From: Sphaerochaeta pleomorpha str. Grapes
GTDB taxonomy: Bacteria; Spirochaetota; Spirochaetia; Sphaerochaetales; Sphaerochaetaceae
NCBI RefSeq assembly: GCF_000236685.1
Contig: NC_016633.1
Span: 744,001-808,000 of the forward strand
DNA: 64,000 nt
Reading direction: 5' to 3'
The notes under the pieces are model-generated. The model did not search any database, was not told the DNA's origin, and worked only from the letters and a program-made list of their open reading frames with translations. Of the stretch, positions 18,110 through 26,548 are shown piece after piece. The translations under genes were made by a program, and so were the position numbers. Within the stretch, counting starts at the first letter, position 1. The number at the start of each line of letters is the position of its first letter.

Positions 18110-18137
18110 GGTATCCGTTCCCCAGCTCACAGGCATA

Positions 18138-19178
18138 CTAATTTACCAGTAATAAATCGTTTTGGCCTATCCAACCTTTTTTGCGCATGACATACCCAAA
18201 GGCAATGGTAAGGAGAGAGGGAAGGGTAAAATGCATGAGGGCTATCAAAGGCAGAGAGGAAGGCCCCATGACAGCGAGCGTATTCAACTGCCCGACCAAC
18301 CCACTTGTACCCATACCTGCGCCTGCACTATTGTTCTGCATTTTAAAAACAAGGGTACTTACCGGCCCCAAAATTGCTGAGGAAAGGATCGGTGGAATCC
18401 AGATTTTCCAGTTCCTGCAGATATTGGGTATCTGCAGCATGCTTGTTCCCAAGCCCTGACTCATAAGCCCCCCTACCCTGTTCTCAGGAAAAGACATAAC
18501 GGCAAAGCCCACCATCTGGCAACAGCAACCTACCGTTGCGGCACCTGCTGCCAAACCATTAATCCCGAGGCTTATGCAAATTGCCGCGCTGCTGATCGGA
18601 AGCGTCAAAACCATTCCCATTACCGTAGATACAAGGATGCCCATGGGCAAAGGATAGAGTTCTGTAAGGCTATTGATAAATGCACCGAGTGCAGTCATAA
18701 AAGCACTCATCGCAGGTGCGACAAAATGTCCGGCAAGGCCCCCTGCGATTATGGTAGAGATTGGGATCAAAAGAATGTCAATCTTGGTTTTTCCTGCAAT
18801 TTTCTTTGCAATCTCTGCCCCGGCCAAAGAAGCAAGCATGGCTCCAACCGGTTCGCCAAACGCGAGTCTGACAATACCAAGGTTATCAGAAAGCACAAAA
18901 GTCCCTGCACCGATAGCTCCGGTTACTGCACTGCAGAGGATTCCCAGCGGGGGGGCCCCAACAGAGACAGCAACCCCTACCCCGATGGCAGGACCTGTCA
19001 GATACTGGGCAATCTGTCCAAATTGCTCGAGAAGTACCAGATGTGAATAATGTCCGATCTGTTTGATAATGAGACCAACGATCAAGGAAGCAAACAAGCC
19101 TTGGGCCATGCCATTGAGTACACGGATACTGTATGCACCCACCTGTTTGCCACGTGTTGAAGGAATAACTTCAGCCAT
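18138..19178 (-). CDS. orphan PTS EIIC-like membrane protein (EIIC_2 family)
   Basis: A 346-residue polytopic membrane protein that I assign to the EIIC_2 group of phosphotransferase-system permease domains, on its Gly/Ala-rich segments (GPAIGVGVAVSVGAPPLGIL, LTLPISSAAICISLG, GPSSLPLIALMHF). Roughly nine or ten membrane segments are expected. AGGAG lies six bases before ATG 19178; the frame is open upstream but without signal-like or membrane sequence. No EIIA or EIIB partner is adjacent, and members of this family are often encoded alone, so a PTS role is uncertain. It lies downstream of the GH13 gene on the same strand (117-base gap), so it may move the glucoside products or substrates. Confidence 0.7.
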   Translation of the reverse strand: MAEVIPSTRGKQVGAYSIRVLNGMAQGLFASLIVGLIIKQIGHYSHLVLLEQFGQIAQYLTGPAIGVGVAVSVGAPPLGILCSAVTGAIGAGTFVLSDNLGIVRLAFGEPVGAMLASLAGAEIAKKIAGKTKIDILLIPISTIIAGGLAGHFVAPAMSAFMTALGAFINSLTELYPLPMGILVSTVMGMVLTLPISSAAICISLGINGLAAGAATVGCCCQMVGFAVMSFPENRVGGLMSQGLGTSMLQIPNICRNWKIWIPPILSSAILGPVSTLVFKMQNNSAGAGMGTSGLVGQLNTLAVMGPSSLPLIALMHFTLPSLLTIAFGYVMRKKGWIGQNDLLLVN

Positions 19179-19295
19179 AGTAGCTCCTGAGAAATGATTT
19201 GGGTGGATGACATGGCAGGTGCAGGGTCCATCGCCCGGCACAAGGCCTCCGTTAGCAGTCAATATACCAAGCCGAAAAAAGTATGTACAGCCCTT

Positions 19296-20915
19296 TTATG
19301 CTTGCACGGGAATTTTTCCTTCACAGAGAAACAGGGTTCCCTGGTAGGGTTTGAGAGAAAATTTTCCATCCCCTGAAGACAGAGAAGAGGTTGCAATTTG
19401 CGTTGAAAAGAGACTGGAATATTGGATAGTAGCATCCGGTTCTTCGAGCAATGTGACAGATTGGTTTTTCGAGGAAAAATTCAAAAGCACCAAGCGTTTT
19501 TCTTTTCCAAGCGTTCTCGTATAGGCAAGGATCTTTTGGTTGTCAGTCTTGCAAAACGTACAGAGCCCCTCTTGCAGAACATTATCTTGGGCGCGCAATC
19601 TGATCAGGTCTTTGTAAAACGCAAGCATGGAAAAGGGTTCGTTTTTCTGTTCCTCCACAGATAGCCCTTCACACTGACGGGCAAATGGCATCCAAGGCTT
19701 TCCGGTGGTAAACCCATGCTTCTCGCTCGCATCCCAGAGCATAGGGCCTCTCTCGCCATCACGGCCGACTTTGACCGGCCAGTACCTGAGCCCTACGGGA
19801 TCATTCATTTCCTTGTGGCTTACTACAGAATTTAAAAGCCCTAATTCTTCGCCATAATAAAGAAAAACAGTCCCTCTCTGGGTAAGAAGAAAAAAGGTTG
19901 CAAGCTTTGCCTTCGCCGTATTGTTCCCATAGCGGGTGATCGACCGTTTGACATCATGGTTATTCAGAACCCAGGTAGGCCATCTTTGACGGCCGACTGC
20001 TTCATACCACCGCTGCGCAGCAGTCTGCCATTTCCTGGCATCAAAAGGAAGCTCGATGAGAGAAAAGTCGAAGGTAAGATTCAGCTCGTCTTTATTTTTC
20101 CCGAGATAGCTTGCTGCCATCTCTGGTTCGCCTGGCCGCTCAACCATGATTTCCCCGACAAGCATACGTTCGTCGTACGTATCGATACATTTTCTGAATT
20201 TGCGGAGTTTTTGATGACTTTCTGGCCTATTTCTGTCGAATATATGCCGTTGCATGTCATAGGGACGTAACCGAGACCCGACCATTGGCGGATTACTGCG
20301 GAAAGAATCATCTTTTATGATGCAATTGATAACATCGAGGCGGAATCCATCGACCCCTTCTTCCAACCAGAACCCTACCTCATCGAAGATTGCGAGCACT
20401 GTTTCCTCATTTCTCCAATTCAAATCAGGCTGTTCACGCAAAAAAGAATGAAAATAATACTGCCCTCGCACCGAATCGAAGGACCACCCTTTCCCTCCAA
20501 AGGCAGAATACCAATTGTTGGGGATGGTATCACTCCAGATATAGTAATCTTTCTTTTTGGAATCCTTGGAAGCCCTGCTTTCCTGAAACCAGGCATGCTG
20601 GTCAGAAGTGTGGTTCAATACCATATCGAAAAGCACTTTCAATCCCATTCTATGAGCTGTGGCAATTAATTCGCGAACATCTGCCAGTGTGCCGAAAATG
20701 GGGTCTATGCCCCGGTAATCAGAAATATCGTAGCCGAAATCTGCCATGGGAGAAGTAAAAATTGGGCTCAGCCATATTGCACCGACGCCCAGGTCCTGTA
20801 TGTATTGAAGCCGGTTGATAATCCCACGGATGTCCCCAATACCATCGCCATTGCTATCTTGGAAGCTTCTCGGATAAATCTGATAAATGACAGTCTCTTC
20901 CCACCATGGATTCAT
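19296..20915 (-). CDS. GH13 alpha-glucosidase / oligo-1,6-glucosidase
   Basis: A 539-residue cytoplasmic glycosidase of family GH13. Conserved regions are YQIYPRSFQDSNGDGIGD (starting about residue 11), region I DMVLNHTS, region II DGFRLDVIN with the nucleophile aspartate, region III GEIM with the acid/base glutamate, and region IV NNHDVKR with the transition-state aspartate. The layout matches oligo-1,6-glucosidases and alpha-1,4-glucosidases that trim short maltooligosaccharides or isomaltose; the exact bond cannot be told. No signal peptide is present, so its substrate must be imported. ATG 20915 has GGAGG eight bases upstream; the alternative TTG start five codons earlier falls in that site. 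Confidence 0.9.
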   Translation of the reverse strand: MNPWWEETVIYQIYPRSFQDSNGDGIGDIRGIINRLQYIQDLGVGAIWLSPIFTSPMADFGYDISDYRGIDPIFGTLADVRELIATAHRMGLKVLFDMVLNHTSDQHAWFQESRASKDSKKKDYYIWSDTIPNNWYSAFGGKGWSFDSVRGQYYFHSFLREQPDLNWRNEETVLAIFDEVGFWLEEGVDGFRLDVINCIIKDDSFRSNPPMVGSRLRPYDMQRHIFDRNRPESHQKLRKFRKCIDTYDERMLVGEIMVERPGEPEMAASYLGKNKDELNLTFDFSLIELPFDARKWQTAAQRWYEAVGRQRWPTWVLNNHDVKRSITRYGNNTAKAKLATFFLLTQRGTVFLYYGEELGLLNSVVSHKEMNDPVGLRYWPVKVGRDGERGPMLWDASEKHGFTTGKPWMPFARQCEGLSVEEQKNEPFSMLAFYKDLIRLRAQDNVLQEGLCTFCKTDNQKILAYTRTLGKEKRLVLLNFSSKNQSVTLLEEPDATIQYSSLFSTQIATSSLSSGDGKFSLKPYQGTLFLCEGKIPVQA

Positions 20916-21270
20916 CCGCTCACCCTCCAAAGCAAAGCATTTTACAAAACAACAGGACTATCAATAGCCAGGGGGTCTCTGATTTTTTCTTGAAATAGAA
21001 AGCATTCCCCTGGTACAACGCCAATGCATTATAGTTTTTACTATATGTTTTTAAAATCGTTTCTATTTGTTCTTATATACATTTAATATTTTTTTTATAT
21101 CGTTCCCATTTTCTTCAATATGTTTCTTGATCTTTATTCCTCTCTGTTTTTATTAGTTTCTCATCATTTTTCATTGGATTATAGGTAGAAATAGTATAGC
21201 TAGGGTTAATCATCCAGAAAAGTATCGATAAAACATTCGAATAGAAATGACACGAAGAAATAGCGGAAAC
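20916..21270. other. AT-rich intergenic region
   Basis: About 355 bases with no convincing gene, dominated by A and T. It holds a hairpin-forming inverted repeat, TATAGT TTTT ACTATA at 21030-21045, and a wider pair CCAGGGG / CCCCTGG at 20969-21013. The GH13 promoter must lie in its left part but no clean -35/-10 pair could be named. Confidence 0.5.
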
Positions 21271-21525
21271 TTAATCCTCTGTATGTTTTTTAGAAAATTC
21301 CTTGAGCGAAAACCTGATTCCGGCGGCCCATCCCAACCCCATACTAGAAAAGAGTTCTTCAAGTTCACGCTTAAATGAGGGTTCGATTGAAAAGGTTGTA
21401 AGAATTTTCTTTTCCTTTTTCGGGGCAGAGGAAATTTCCTTTGAAAACAATTGCTTTGCTTTTTGCCCACTGAGGCTTTCATTCAATACTTCTGTCTCTG
21501 ATTCCGAATTTCTCTTTAATGCCAT
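21271..21525 (-). CDS. small ribbon-helix-helix protein, ParB/ParG-like partner of ParA
   Basis: An 84-residue basic/acidic protein encoded directly after parA. The C-terminal half, ILTTFSIEPSFKRELEELF followed by SSMGLGWAAGIRFSLKEF, has the beta-helix-helix pattern of ribbon-helix-helix DNA-binding proteins; the N-terminal 38 residues look disordered and charged. In type Ib plasmid partition loci a small RHH protein binds the centromere, stimulates the ParA ATPase through such a flexible tail, and represses the operon. GGAG lies within the last codons of parA, so the two are coupled. Assignment as centromere-binding protein is inferred from fold pattern and position. Confidence 0.7.
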   Translation of the reverse strand: MALKRNSESETEVLNESLSGQKAKQLFSKEISSAPKKEKKILTTFSIEPSFKRELEELFSSMGLGWAAGIRFSLKEFSKKHTED

Positions 21526-21528
21526 ACT

Positions 21529-22290
21529 TTATCTCCAAATTGCTAAATCCAATGCGGTAAATGATTCAATGGTGCTTGCTTTCAAACCTTTTCCATATTT
21601 TTTAAAAACCTGAGGGGCCATACCAGCTTCTTGGGCTTTGCGAAACAATGGGTCCACAGGAATCTTGAAAACTGAGAAAACTCCGGTACAGGCGGCAGAA
21701 TATATATCTCGGTGTTGCTTTATCCTATTGTCAAAGGAATTAATAACAATCTTAGTATGTTTCACGTTGGAACGCAAATTCTTTTTTATCTTATCGAGTT
21801 CATCTATGAATATTTCCAACCCGTCCAAACTAAATACTTCCGGTGTCATCGGTGTTATTACTTCATCGCTGGCAATAAGCGCAGCGCGTTCAAGACGTCC
21901 CAACCCAGGTGACATATCCAAAATGATCCTATCATAGGCTCCGGACAATTCCGCGATTAAATCCTGAATGACAAAAGGTTCTTCTGCAAGCTTTGTCTCA
22001 GAGTAGTTTTTCAAATTACCGCCAATACCAAAGGTCGGCAATAAAAAAAGGTTTGGAATCTGCGGTATCTCTACAACAGCATCATTCCAAAAACATTTAC
22101 CTTGTATTACATCAACGAGTTCGTATTTTGTAGCATTTTTCAGAAACCAGGAAGAAGCATTTCCCTGTGGATCGACATCTACTAACAATGTCTTAAAACC
22201 AGCCAAAGCTGATTGGCATGCAAGAGTTCCAGAGATAGTAGTCTTACCAACACCTCCTTTCTGAAGGTGAAATGCAACAGTTTTTATCAT
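21529..22290 (-). CDS. parA: ParA-family partition ATPase
   Basis: A 253-residue deviant Walker ATPase. Motifs are KGGVGKTTISG (about residues 11-21), the DVDPQGNASSW block with Walker A' aspartate, and DMSPGLGRLERAAL. It has no N-terminal helix-turn-helix, which is the pattern of the short type Ib ParA proteins, and the small RHH gene behind it agrees. These systems normally partition low-copy plasmids; chromosomal copies may mark an integrated element or move another cargo. Codon use is more AT-rich than in the housekeeping genes around. Transcription probably starts at the promoter 22311-22339, which bears two CATAGTA repeats. Confidence 0.9.
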   Translation of the reverse strand: MIKTVAFHLQKGGVGKTTISGTLACQSALAGFKTLLVDVDPQGNASSWFLKNATKYELVDVIQGKCFWNDAVVEIPQIPNLFLLPTFGIGGNLKNYSETKLAEEPFVIQDLIAELSGAYDRIILDMSPGLGRLERAALIASDEVITPMTPEVFSLDGLEIFIDELDKIKKNLRSNVKHTKIVINSFDNRIKQHRDIYSAACTGVFSVFKIPVDPLFRKAQEAGMAPQVFKKYGKGLKASTIESFTALDLAIWR

Positions 22291-22307
22291 CCCTTATAAC
22301 CTTAATG

Positions 22308-22339
22308 CATAGTATATACCCTGTCATTCCATAGTACAA
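22308..22339 (-). promoter_or_regulatory. parA promoter with paired CATAGTA repeats
   Basis: On the minus strand TTGTAC (22339-22334) and TATACT (22316-22311) are 17 bases apart. The heptamer CATAGTA (plus strand) occurs at 22308-22314 over the -10 and at 22330-22336 over the -35, exactly 22 bases or two helical turns apart. The small RHH protein is the obvious candidate to bind it. Confidence 0.6.
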
Positions 22340-23102
22340 GTATTATTGTGAAGTTTATCTAAACCACATTATTTACATATTATTTTTATATTGTTTCTAT
22401 ATTTATATTACTTAATATTTCGTTTTTTATATGTTTTCTTACATTTCCTATAGCGTTATAACATTATTATAATCTATTACTATATCTTTTCCATTTTTTT
22501 TCGATATAACTTTTTATTCATAAACTAGGACAAATTTTTTATAATCCTATCATCATTAAAAAATTTTTATCTACCTTAAAACGTCCTTTGAACTAACTTG
22601 ATTCTCTTTAGCACGTATTTTATTTCTTTGCTGCTACTACGTATTGAATCGTTTTTAATGACTTACTTGGAAATATTTTGAGGAAAAACGATTGTTACGG
22701 CTGAACCTGCTTTTCCCTGTTTGGCTACCCCCACCCCAACAGTCTGGAGAACCTGGCAGTAAAGTAATAAATAGTATATTTTTATATATTTTACCTATCA
22801 GTATGATATTTTATCAATTTATTTTAATATTATTTTTTATTTATTTTATATTTTATCTTATGTTTACTATATAATTTTTATGTTTTTTTTATATTGTTAT
22901 TATTGTTTTTTATAGCTTTGTTATAGGCTTTCAAATACTTTTGATAGCGTATCTTTTTATTTCTTACGCTTTACATATAACTTTACTAATTTTTTATATA
23001 TAAGAGATTTTTTTCTTGTTTATTTTAATATAACTTTAATATCTGTGTCATACTTTTTCTTATATCTTTCAAAGCAATAGGTTATAGGAAATAGAAATAG
23101 AC
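22340..23102. other. long AT-rich non-coding stretch, possible centromere or degraded DNA
   Basis: About 760 bases without a credible gene, made largely of T-rich runs and TATA words (TATAACTTT three times, TATATCTTT twice). A short patch of higher GC at about 22693-22757, including CCCCCACCCC, interrupts it. No clean iteron array, tRNA or integrase remnant was found by eye. Its position just upstream of parA is where a type Ib centromere would be expected. Confidence 0.4.
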
Positions 23103-23136
23103 AAGGCTATTCGGCAATGAAAATGGGAATAGCCTT
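23103..23136 (-). terminator. hairpin after the GH1 gene
   Basis: AAGGCTATTC and GAATAGCCTT form a perfect 10-base stem around a 14-base loop just past the GH1 stop. The T-run on the minus strand is interrupted (GTCTATTTCTATTT), so termination efficiency is uncertain. Confidence 0.6.
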
Positions 23137-23150
23137 ATTTGACATACACG

Positions 23151-24479
23151 TTAGAATTCGCAATATCCTGCGATAACATCCCTCATCAAGTAGGCGCTAT
23201 CCTTGGGAATTCGTTGTTGGCTCGCATAATCGTCATAGACAATACCGAATCTTTTCGAATAGCCCCAGGCCCATTCGAAATTATCTATAAAAGACCATAC
23301 AAAATAACCCTTGAGATTCACGCTTTCATCGATTGCCTGTTTGCATATCGCCAAATGTTTGTTGAGATATTGGCACCTGAACAGATCATGGACTCTTCCA
23401 TTTTCAACCACATCATCCGAGGCACAGCCATTTTCAGTAATATACAACGCCATTCCGTTTGACACAGTATCGAAATAATGCAGGATCCTAAGCAACCCAT
23501 AGGGGGTAACCGGCCATTCCATGTTCGTCACAGGCTGCCAAACCGGCTCGTTTTTATACTTCCTATCTGCAGTGTCATCATAGGACACCGCGCTTTCCTG
23601 GTAATAGTTTATCCCAAAAAAATCAATTTCTTGAGCGATGCAATCCATATCACCGTCAACAACAGGATAGGAAATACCCAGGTCTTTTGTTACCAGAGAC
23701 GGGTATCCCTTGCCCAGTAAGGGTAGAAGAAACACATCAGTCTCAAAAGCCCTTGCATATTCACTTGCTTTTCGATCTTCGTCCCGTCTTGTAGCGGGTC
23801 TGGGAAGAATGGGATTCAAAGTGATACCGATTGGTTGCGACAGTCCTATTTTACGATATTCCGCAACAGCCAACCCATGGGCAAGATTCAGATGGTGAAC
23901 TGCCTTGTTTGCCTGACCCAGGTCCTTGATGCCAGGCGCGTGAATTCCCTGCAGGTACCCAAGATAGGCGCTGCAATACGGTTCATTGAGCGTTATCCAT
24001 TGGTCGACATATTCTCCGAGATAGGTGAAACAAGTCTTGGCATAGGCAGCAAACGCATAGGAGGTATCCCTATTTGCCCAACCGCCCTTGTCTTGCAGGC
24101 TCTGGGGCAAATCCCAGTGATAAAGGGTCGCCACGACCTTGATATTATTTAGTTTGAGTTCCTTACTAAGTTCGATATAGTACTGCAGGCCTGGAATATT
24201 GACTTCGCCTACTCCATCGGGGATAACCCGCGGCCAGGATATCGAAAACCTGTAGGCCTGAAATCCCAGTTTGGACATAAGTTTGACATCTTGTTTATAC
24301 AGATGGTATTGGTCAGCTGCTACAGCCCCATCATCCCCGTTCAGTACGGCGCCCTCCTGTTTGGAGAAGGTATCCCAGATACTGGGCTTCCGGCCGTCCT
24401 CTTTGATTGCCCCTTCCACCTGATAACTTGCAGTAGCGCAACCCCAGAGAAAATCATCACAAAACGCAACCTGTTGCAT
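23151..24479 (-). CDS. GH1 beta-glucosidase / 6-phospho-beta-glucosidase family enzyme
   Basis: A 442-residue cytoplasmic family GH1 glycosidase. The acid/base glutamate is E166 in WITLNEPYCS and the nucleophile E349 in ALYITENGC; the N-terminal FLWGCATASYQVEG and GFQAYRFSISWPRV blocks are also family marks. Length is normal. It hydrolyses beta-linked disaccharides or aryl glucosides; the general look (unmodified sugar rather than 6-phosphate) favours a BglA-type beta-glucosidase, but the aglycone side was not analysed. AGGA lies about nine bases before the ATG. It sits between two AT-rich spacers and may be an isolated transcription unit. Confidence 0.92.
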   Translation of the reverse strand: MQQVAFCDDFLWGCATASYQVEGAIKEDGRKPSIWDTFSKQEGAVLNGDDGAVAADQYHLYKQDVKLMSKLGFQAYRFSISWPRVIPDGVGEVNIPGLQYYIELSKELKLNNIKVVATLYHWDLPQSLQDKGGWANRDTSYAFAAYAKTCFTYLGEYVDQWITLNEPYCSAYLGYLQGIHAPGIKDLGQANKAVHHLNLAHGLAVAEYRKIGLSQPIGITLNPILPRPATRRDEDRKASEYARAFETDVFLLPLLGKGYPSLVTKDLGISYPVVDGDMDCIAQEIDFFGINYYQESAVSYDDTADRKYKNEPVWQPVTNMEWPVTPYGLLRILHYFDTVSNGMALYITENGCASDDVVENGRVHDLFRCQYLNKHLAICKQAIDESVNLKGYFVWSFIDNFEWAWGYSKRFGIVYDDYASQQRIPKDSAYLMRDVIAGYCEF

Positions 24480-24784
24480 AGTACTATCCTATTTATTTTA
24501 TTTATCTACCGGGCAAGAAGAAAATCCAGTTCAGAAGGACCGCTTACAAACATTTTCAACCAAGAAGACGAGGCCTGGCTTGTATTCAATACCCTCCCGC
24601 CCCATGCAAGTTGACCATGTTTGCCAAGGAATCTCAAAATACCTGGTAAGATAGCAAATAGTAACACACTCCATTCCAGGCAAACAAGGTTATGATTTTT
24701 TTTTAACAAAGATAGCAAATCCTACCCCTGCTATAGTATTTTTTAATTTATCCAATACTTTTTCTTACGATTTCAACATTCTTT
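24480..24784. other. AT-rich intergenic region with a direct repeat
   Basis: About 305 bases upstream of the GH1 gene without a credible ORF. AAGATAGCAAAT occurs twice, at 24648-24659 and 24709-24720 (61-base spacing), which might be binding sites for a regulator of the GH1 gene. Confidence 0.4.
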
Positions 24785-25402
24785 TTATAGTATTCCTATA
24801 TCGTTTAAATGCTGTCGCAAGGCCACACTACCTGTAAAGACAAACGTCTCAACACCAAGGGCCTTTGCACTCGCGCAATTAAGAGGGCAGTCATCGGTAA
24901 AAAAAGCTTCTGAAGCAGGAACCTGTTCGGAAGAAAGTATTTTTTCAAAGAACTCTTTGTCAGGTTTTGCCTCATGGAGATCAACTGAGGAATAGACCTT
25001 ATTAAAAACAGAATAGTCACCCCGGTTCTTATGAAACGCATAGTGCGCTGGTTCTGTATTGGTCGCACACACTACCCGTAATCCTTTCTCTTTCAATTCA
25101 CGTATCAGCAAAAGCATTGCTGTATCCAGCTGGGGATGAAAAAACTTGCCCCATAGGCTTTCCTGGTAAAAAGGTACCTCTATCTTGGTAATATCGGTAA
25201 ATTCCTTCCATAGCTCCTGTTCGGTACTATTCCCCTTACTGTGCTTCAGCATGACTGCCTCAAGTCTGGCGTCAATATCGAACAGGCGGTCATATCCTGT
25301 AATGCCCAGCTCTGAAAGTATTTCTTTTTCGATCAAGGAATCGGAATGCCTTGCAACGACTCCACCCATATCAAATAAACATATAGATATTTTTGTTTTC
25401 AT
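24785..25402 (-). CDS. HAD-superfamily hydrolase
   Basis: A 205-residue phosphatase-like protein of the haloacid dehalogenase superfamily, YihX-like group. Motif I is FDMGGVV with the nucleophile aspartate near residue 10; the general acid position two residues on is Gly instead of Asp, as in several YihX relatives. Motif II is in VVCATNTEP, motif III around AKPDKEF, and motif IV is TDDCPLNCASAKALG. Sugar-phosphate or nucleotide dephosphorylation is likely but no substrate can be named. Start ATG 25402 is chosen because the HAD fold begins there; the frame is open 40 codons further. It is divergent from asnA. Confidence 0.85.
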   Translation of the reverse strand: MKTKISICLFDMGGVVARHSDSLIEKEILSELGITGYDRLFDIDARLEAVMLKHSKGNSTEQELWKEFTDITKIEVPFYQESLWGKFFHPQLDTAMLLLIRELKEKGLRVVCATNTEPAHYAFHKNRGDYSVFNKVYSSVDLHEAKPDKEFFEKILSSEQVPASEAFFTDDCPLNCASAKALGVETFVFTGSVALRQHLNDIGIL

Positions 25403-25502
25403 AGAAATTGAGCATATCATAGGTATCTGATTGAAAACTAGTACTTTTATTAGTCGAAAAAATACGGTATCCTTAAAAAAACCCAAGGAGAAGATACACA
25501 AT

Positions 25503-26537
25503 ATGCCTTCATTCTTTCCCAAAGATTACCATCCTGCGATGGACAAGAAACAAACAGAAAAAGCAATCAAGTATGTCAAAGATACCTTTGAACGAGAACT
25601 GTCCGGGGAGTTGAAACTCAGCAGAGTCACTAGCCCACTCTTTGTGCCCAAAGGGTCAGGAATCAATGATGACCTGAACGGTATCGAACGGCCAGTCCGT
25701 TTCGAAATCGGGAACCTGGGAAACAAGGAAATGGAGATTGTCCAGTCGCTAGCCAAATGGAAACGTATGGCGCTTGCAGACCTCGACTTCCAAGCCGGTA
25801 CTGGACTCTATACCGACATGAATGCTATCAGGCCTGATGATGATATCGATGCAATCCACTCGCTGTATGTAGACCAGTGGGACTGGGAACTGGTTATGGG
25901 TGAAAACTGCAGAAACCTTGATTTCCTCAAACAGACCGTAATGAAAATCTATTCGGCCATACGAAGAAGCGAATTTTTGGTCGGTGAAATGTTTGCGTCC
26001 TGTACACCGACACTTCCTGAGAACATCACGTTCATCCATGCAGAAGATGCCCAGAAAAGATATCCTGACCTTACACCACCCCAAAGGGAAAAGGTCCTAG
26101 CCAAGGAATATGGCGCAATTTTCCTTATCGGGATCGGTAGTCCGTTGGCAGATGGAGTCAGCCAAGGCGGACGCGCACCTGACTATGATGACTGGTCCAC
26201 TGCAACAGATAAAGGACATGTAGGGCTGAACGGCGATATAATCGTATGGGATACTGTCAGGGAAGATTCCCTTGAACTTTCTTCCATGGGCATCCGCGTA
26301 GACAGGGAAACACTCCTTAGGCAGCTTGATATCAGATCCTGTCCTGAGCGCGCCGACCTGTACTGGCACAAAAGGCTTCTCAACGGGGAACTGCCCCAGA
26401 CCATTGGTGGTGGTATCGGACAGAGTCGTCTCTGCATGTTCCTCCTCCACAAAGCACATATCGGGGAAGTACAGGCTTCAGTATGGCCCGAGGAAGTACT
26501 TTTGGAAGCAAAGAAAGAATCGATCTACCTAATGTAG
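25503..26537 (+). CDS. asnA: aspartate-ammonia ligase
   Basis: A 344-residue ammonia-dependent asparagine synthetase that makes asparagine from aspartate, ammonia and ATP, with a class II aminoacyl-tRNA-synthetase-like fold. Recognisable segments are SRVTSPLFVPKGSGINDDL, ERPVRFEI, the GLYTDMNAIRPDD block, DQWDWE and the C-terminal GGGIGQSRLCMFLL. The length matches the enzyme family. I choose ATG 25503 because AAGGAG lies about nine bases before it. It is followed after 11 bases by the exonuclease gene. Confidence 0.95.
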   Translation: MPSFFPKDYHPAMDKKQTEKAIKYVKDTFERELSGELKLSRVTSPLFVPKGSGINDDLNGIERPVRFEIGNLGNKEMEIVQSLAKWKRMALADLDFQAGTGLYTDMNAIRPDDDIDAIHSLYVDQWDWELVMGENCRNLDFLKQTVMKIYSAIRRSEFLVGEMFASCTPTLPENITFIHAEDAQKRYPDLTPPQREKVLAKEYGAIFLIGIGSPLADGVSQGGRAPDYDDWSTATDKGHVGLNGDIIVWDTVREDSLELSSMGIRVDRETLLRQLDIRSCPERADLYWHKRLLNGELPQTIGGGIGQSRLCMFLLHKAHIGEVQASVWPEEVLLEAKKESIYLM

Positions 26538-26548
26538 GGGAACTGCCT

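Noticed and set aside
18110-18137. Terminator between the secreted-protein gene and the convergent EIIC gene
   Set aside because: The gap is only 28 bases and contains no stem of useful length.
22692-22874. 60-codon frame in the AT-rich desert
   Set aside because: Starts in a GC patch and continues through Ile/Phe-rich low-complexity DNA; it lacks a ribosome site.
20916-23150. CRISPR array or iteron array
   Set aside because: T-rich words recur, but no direct repeats of regular length and spacing could be found by eye.
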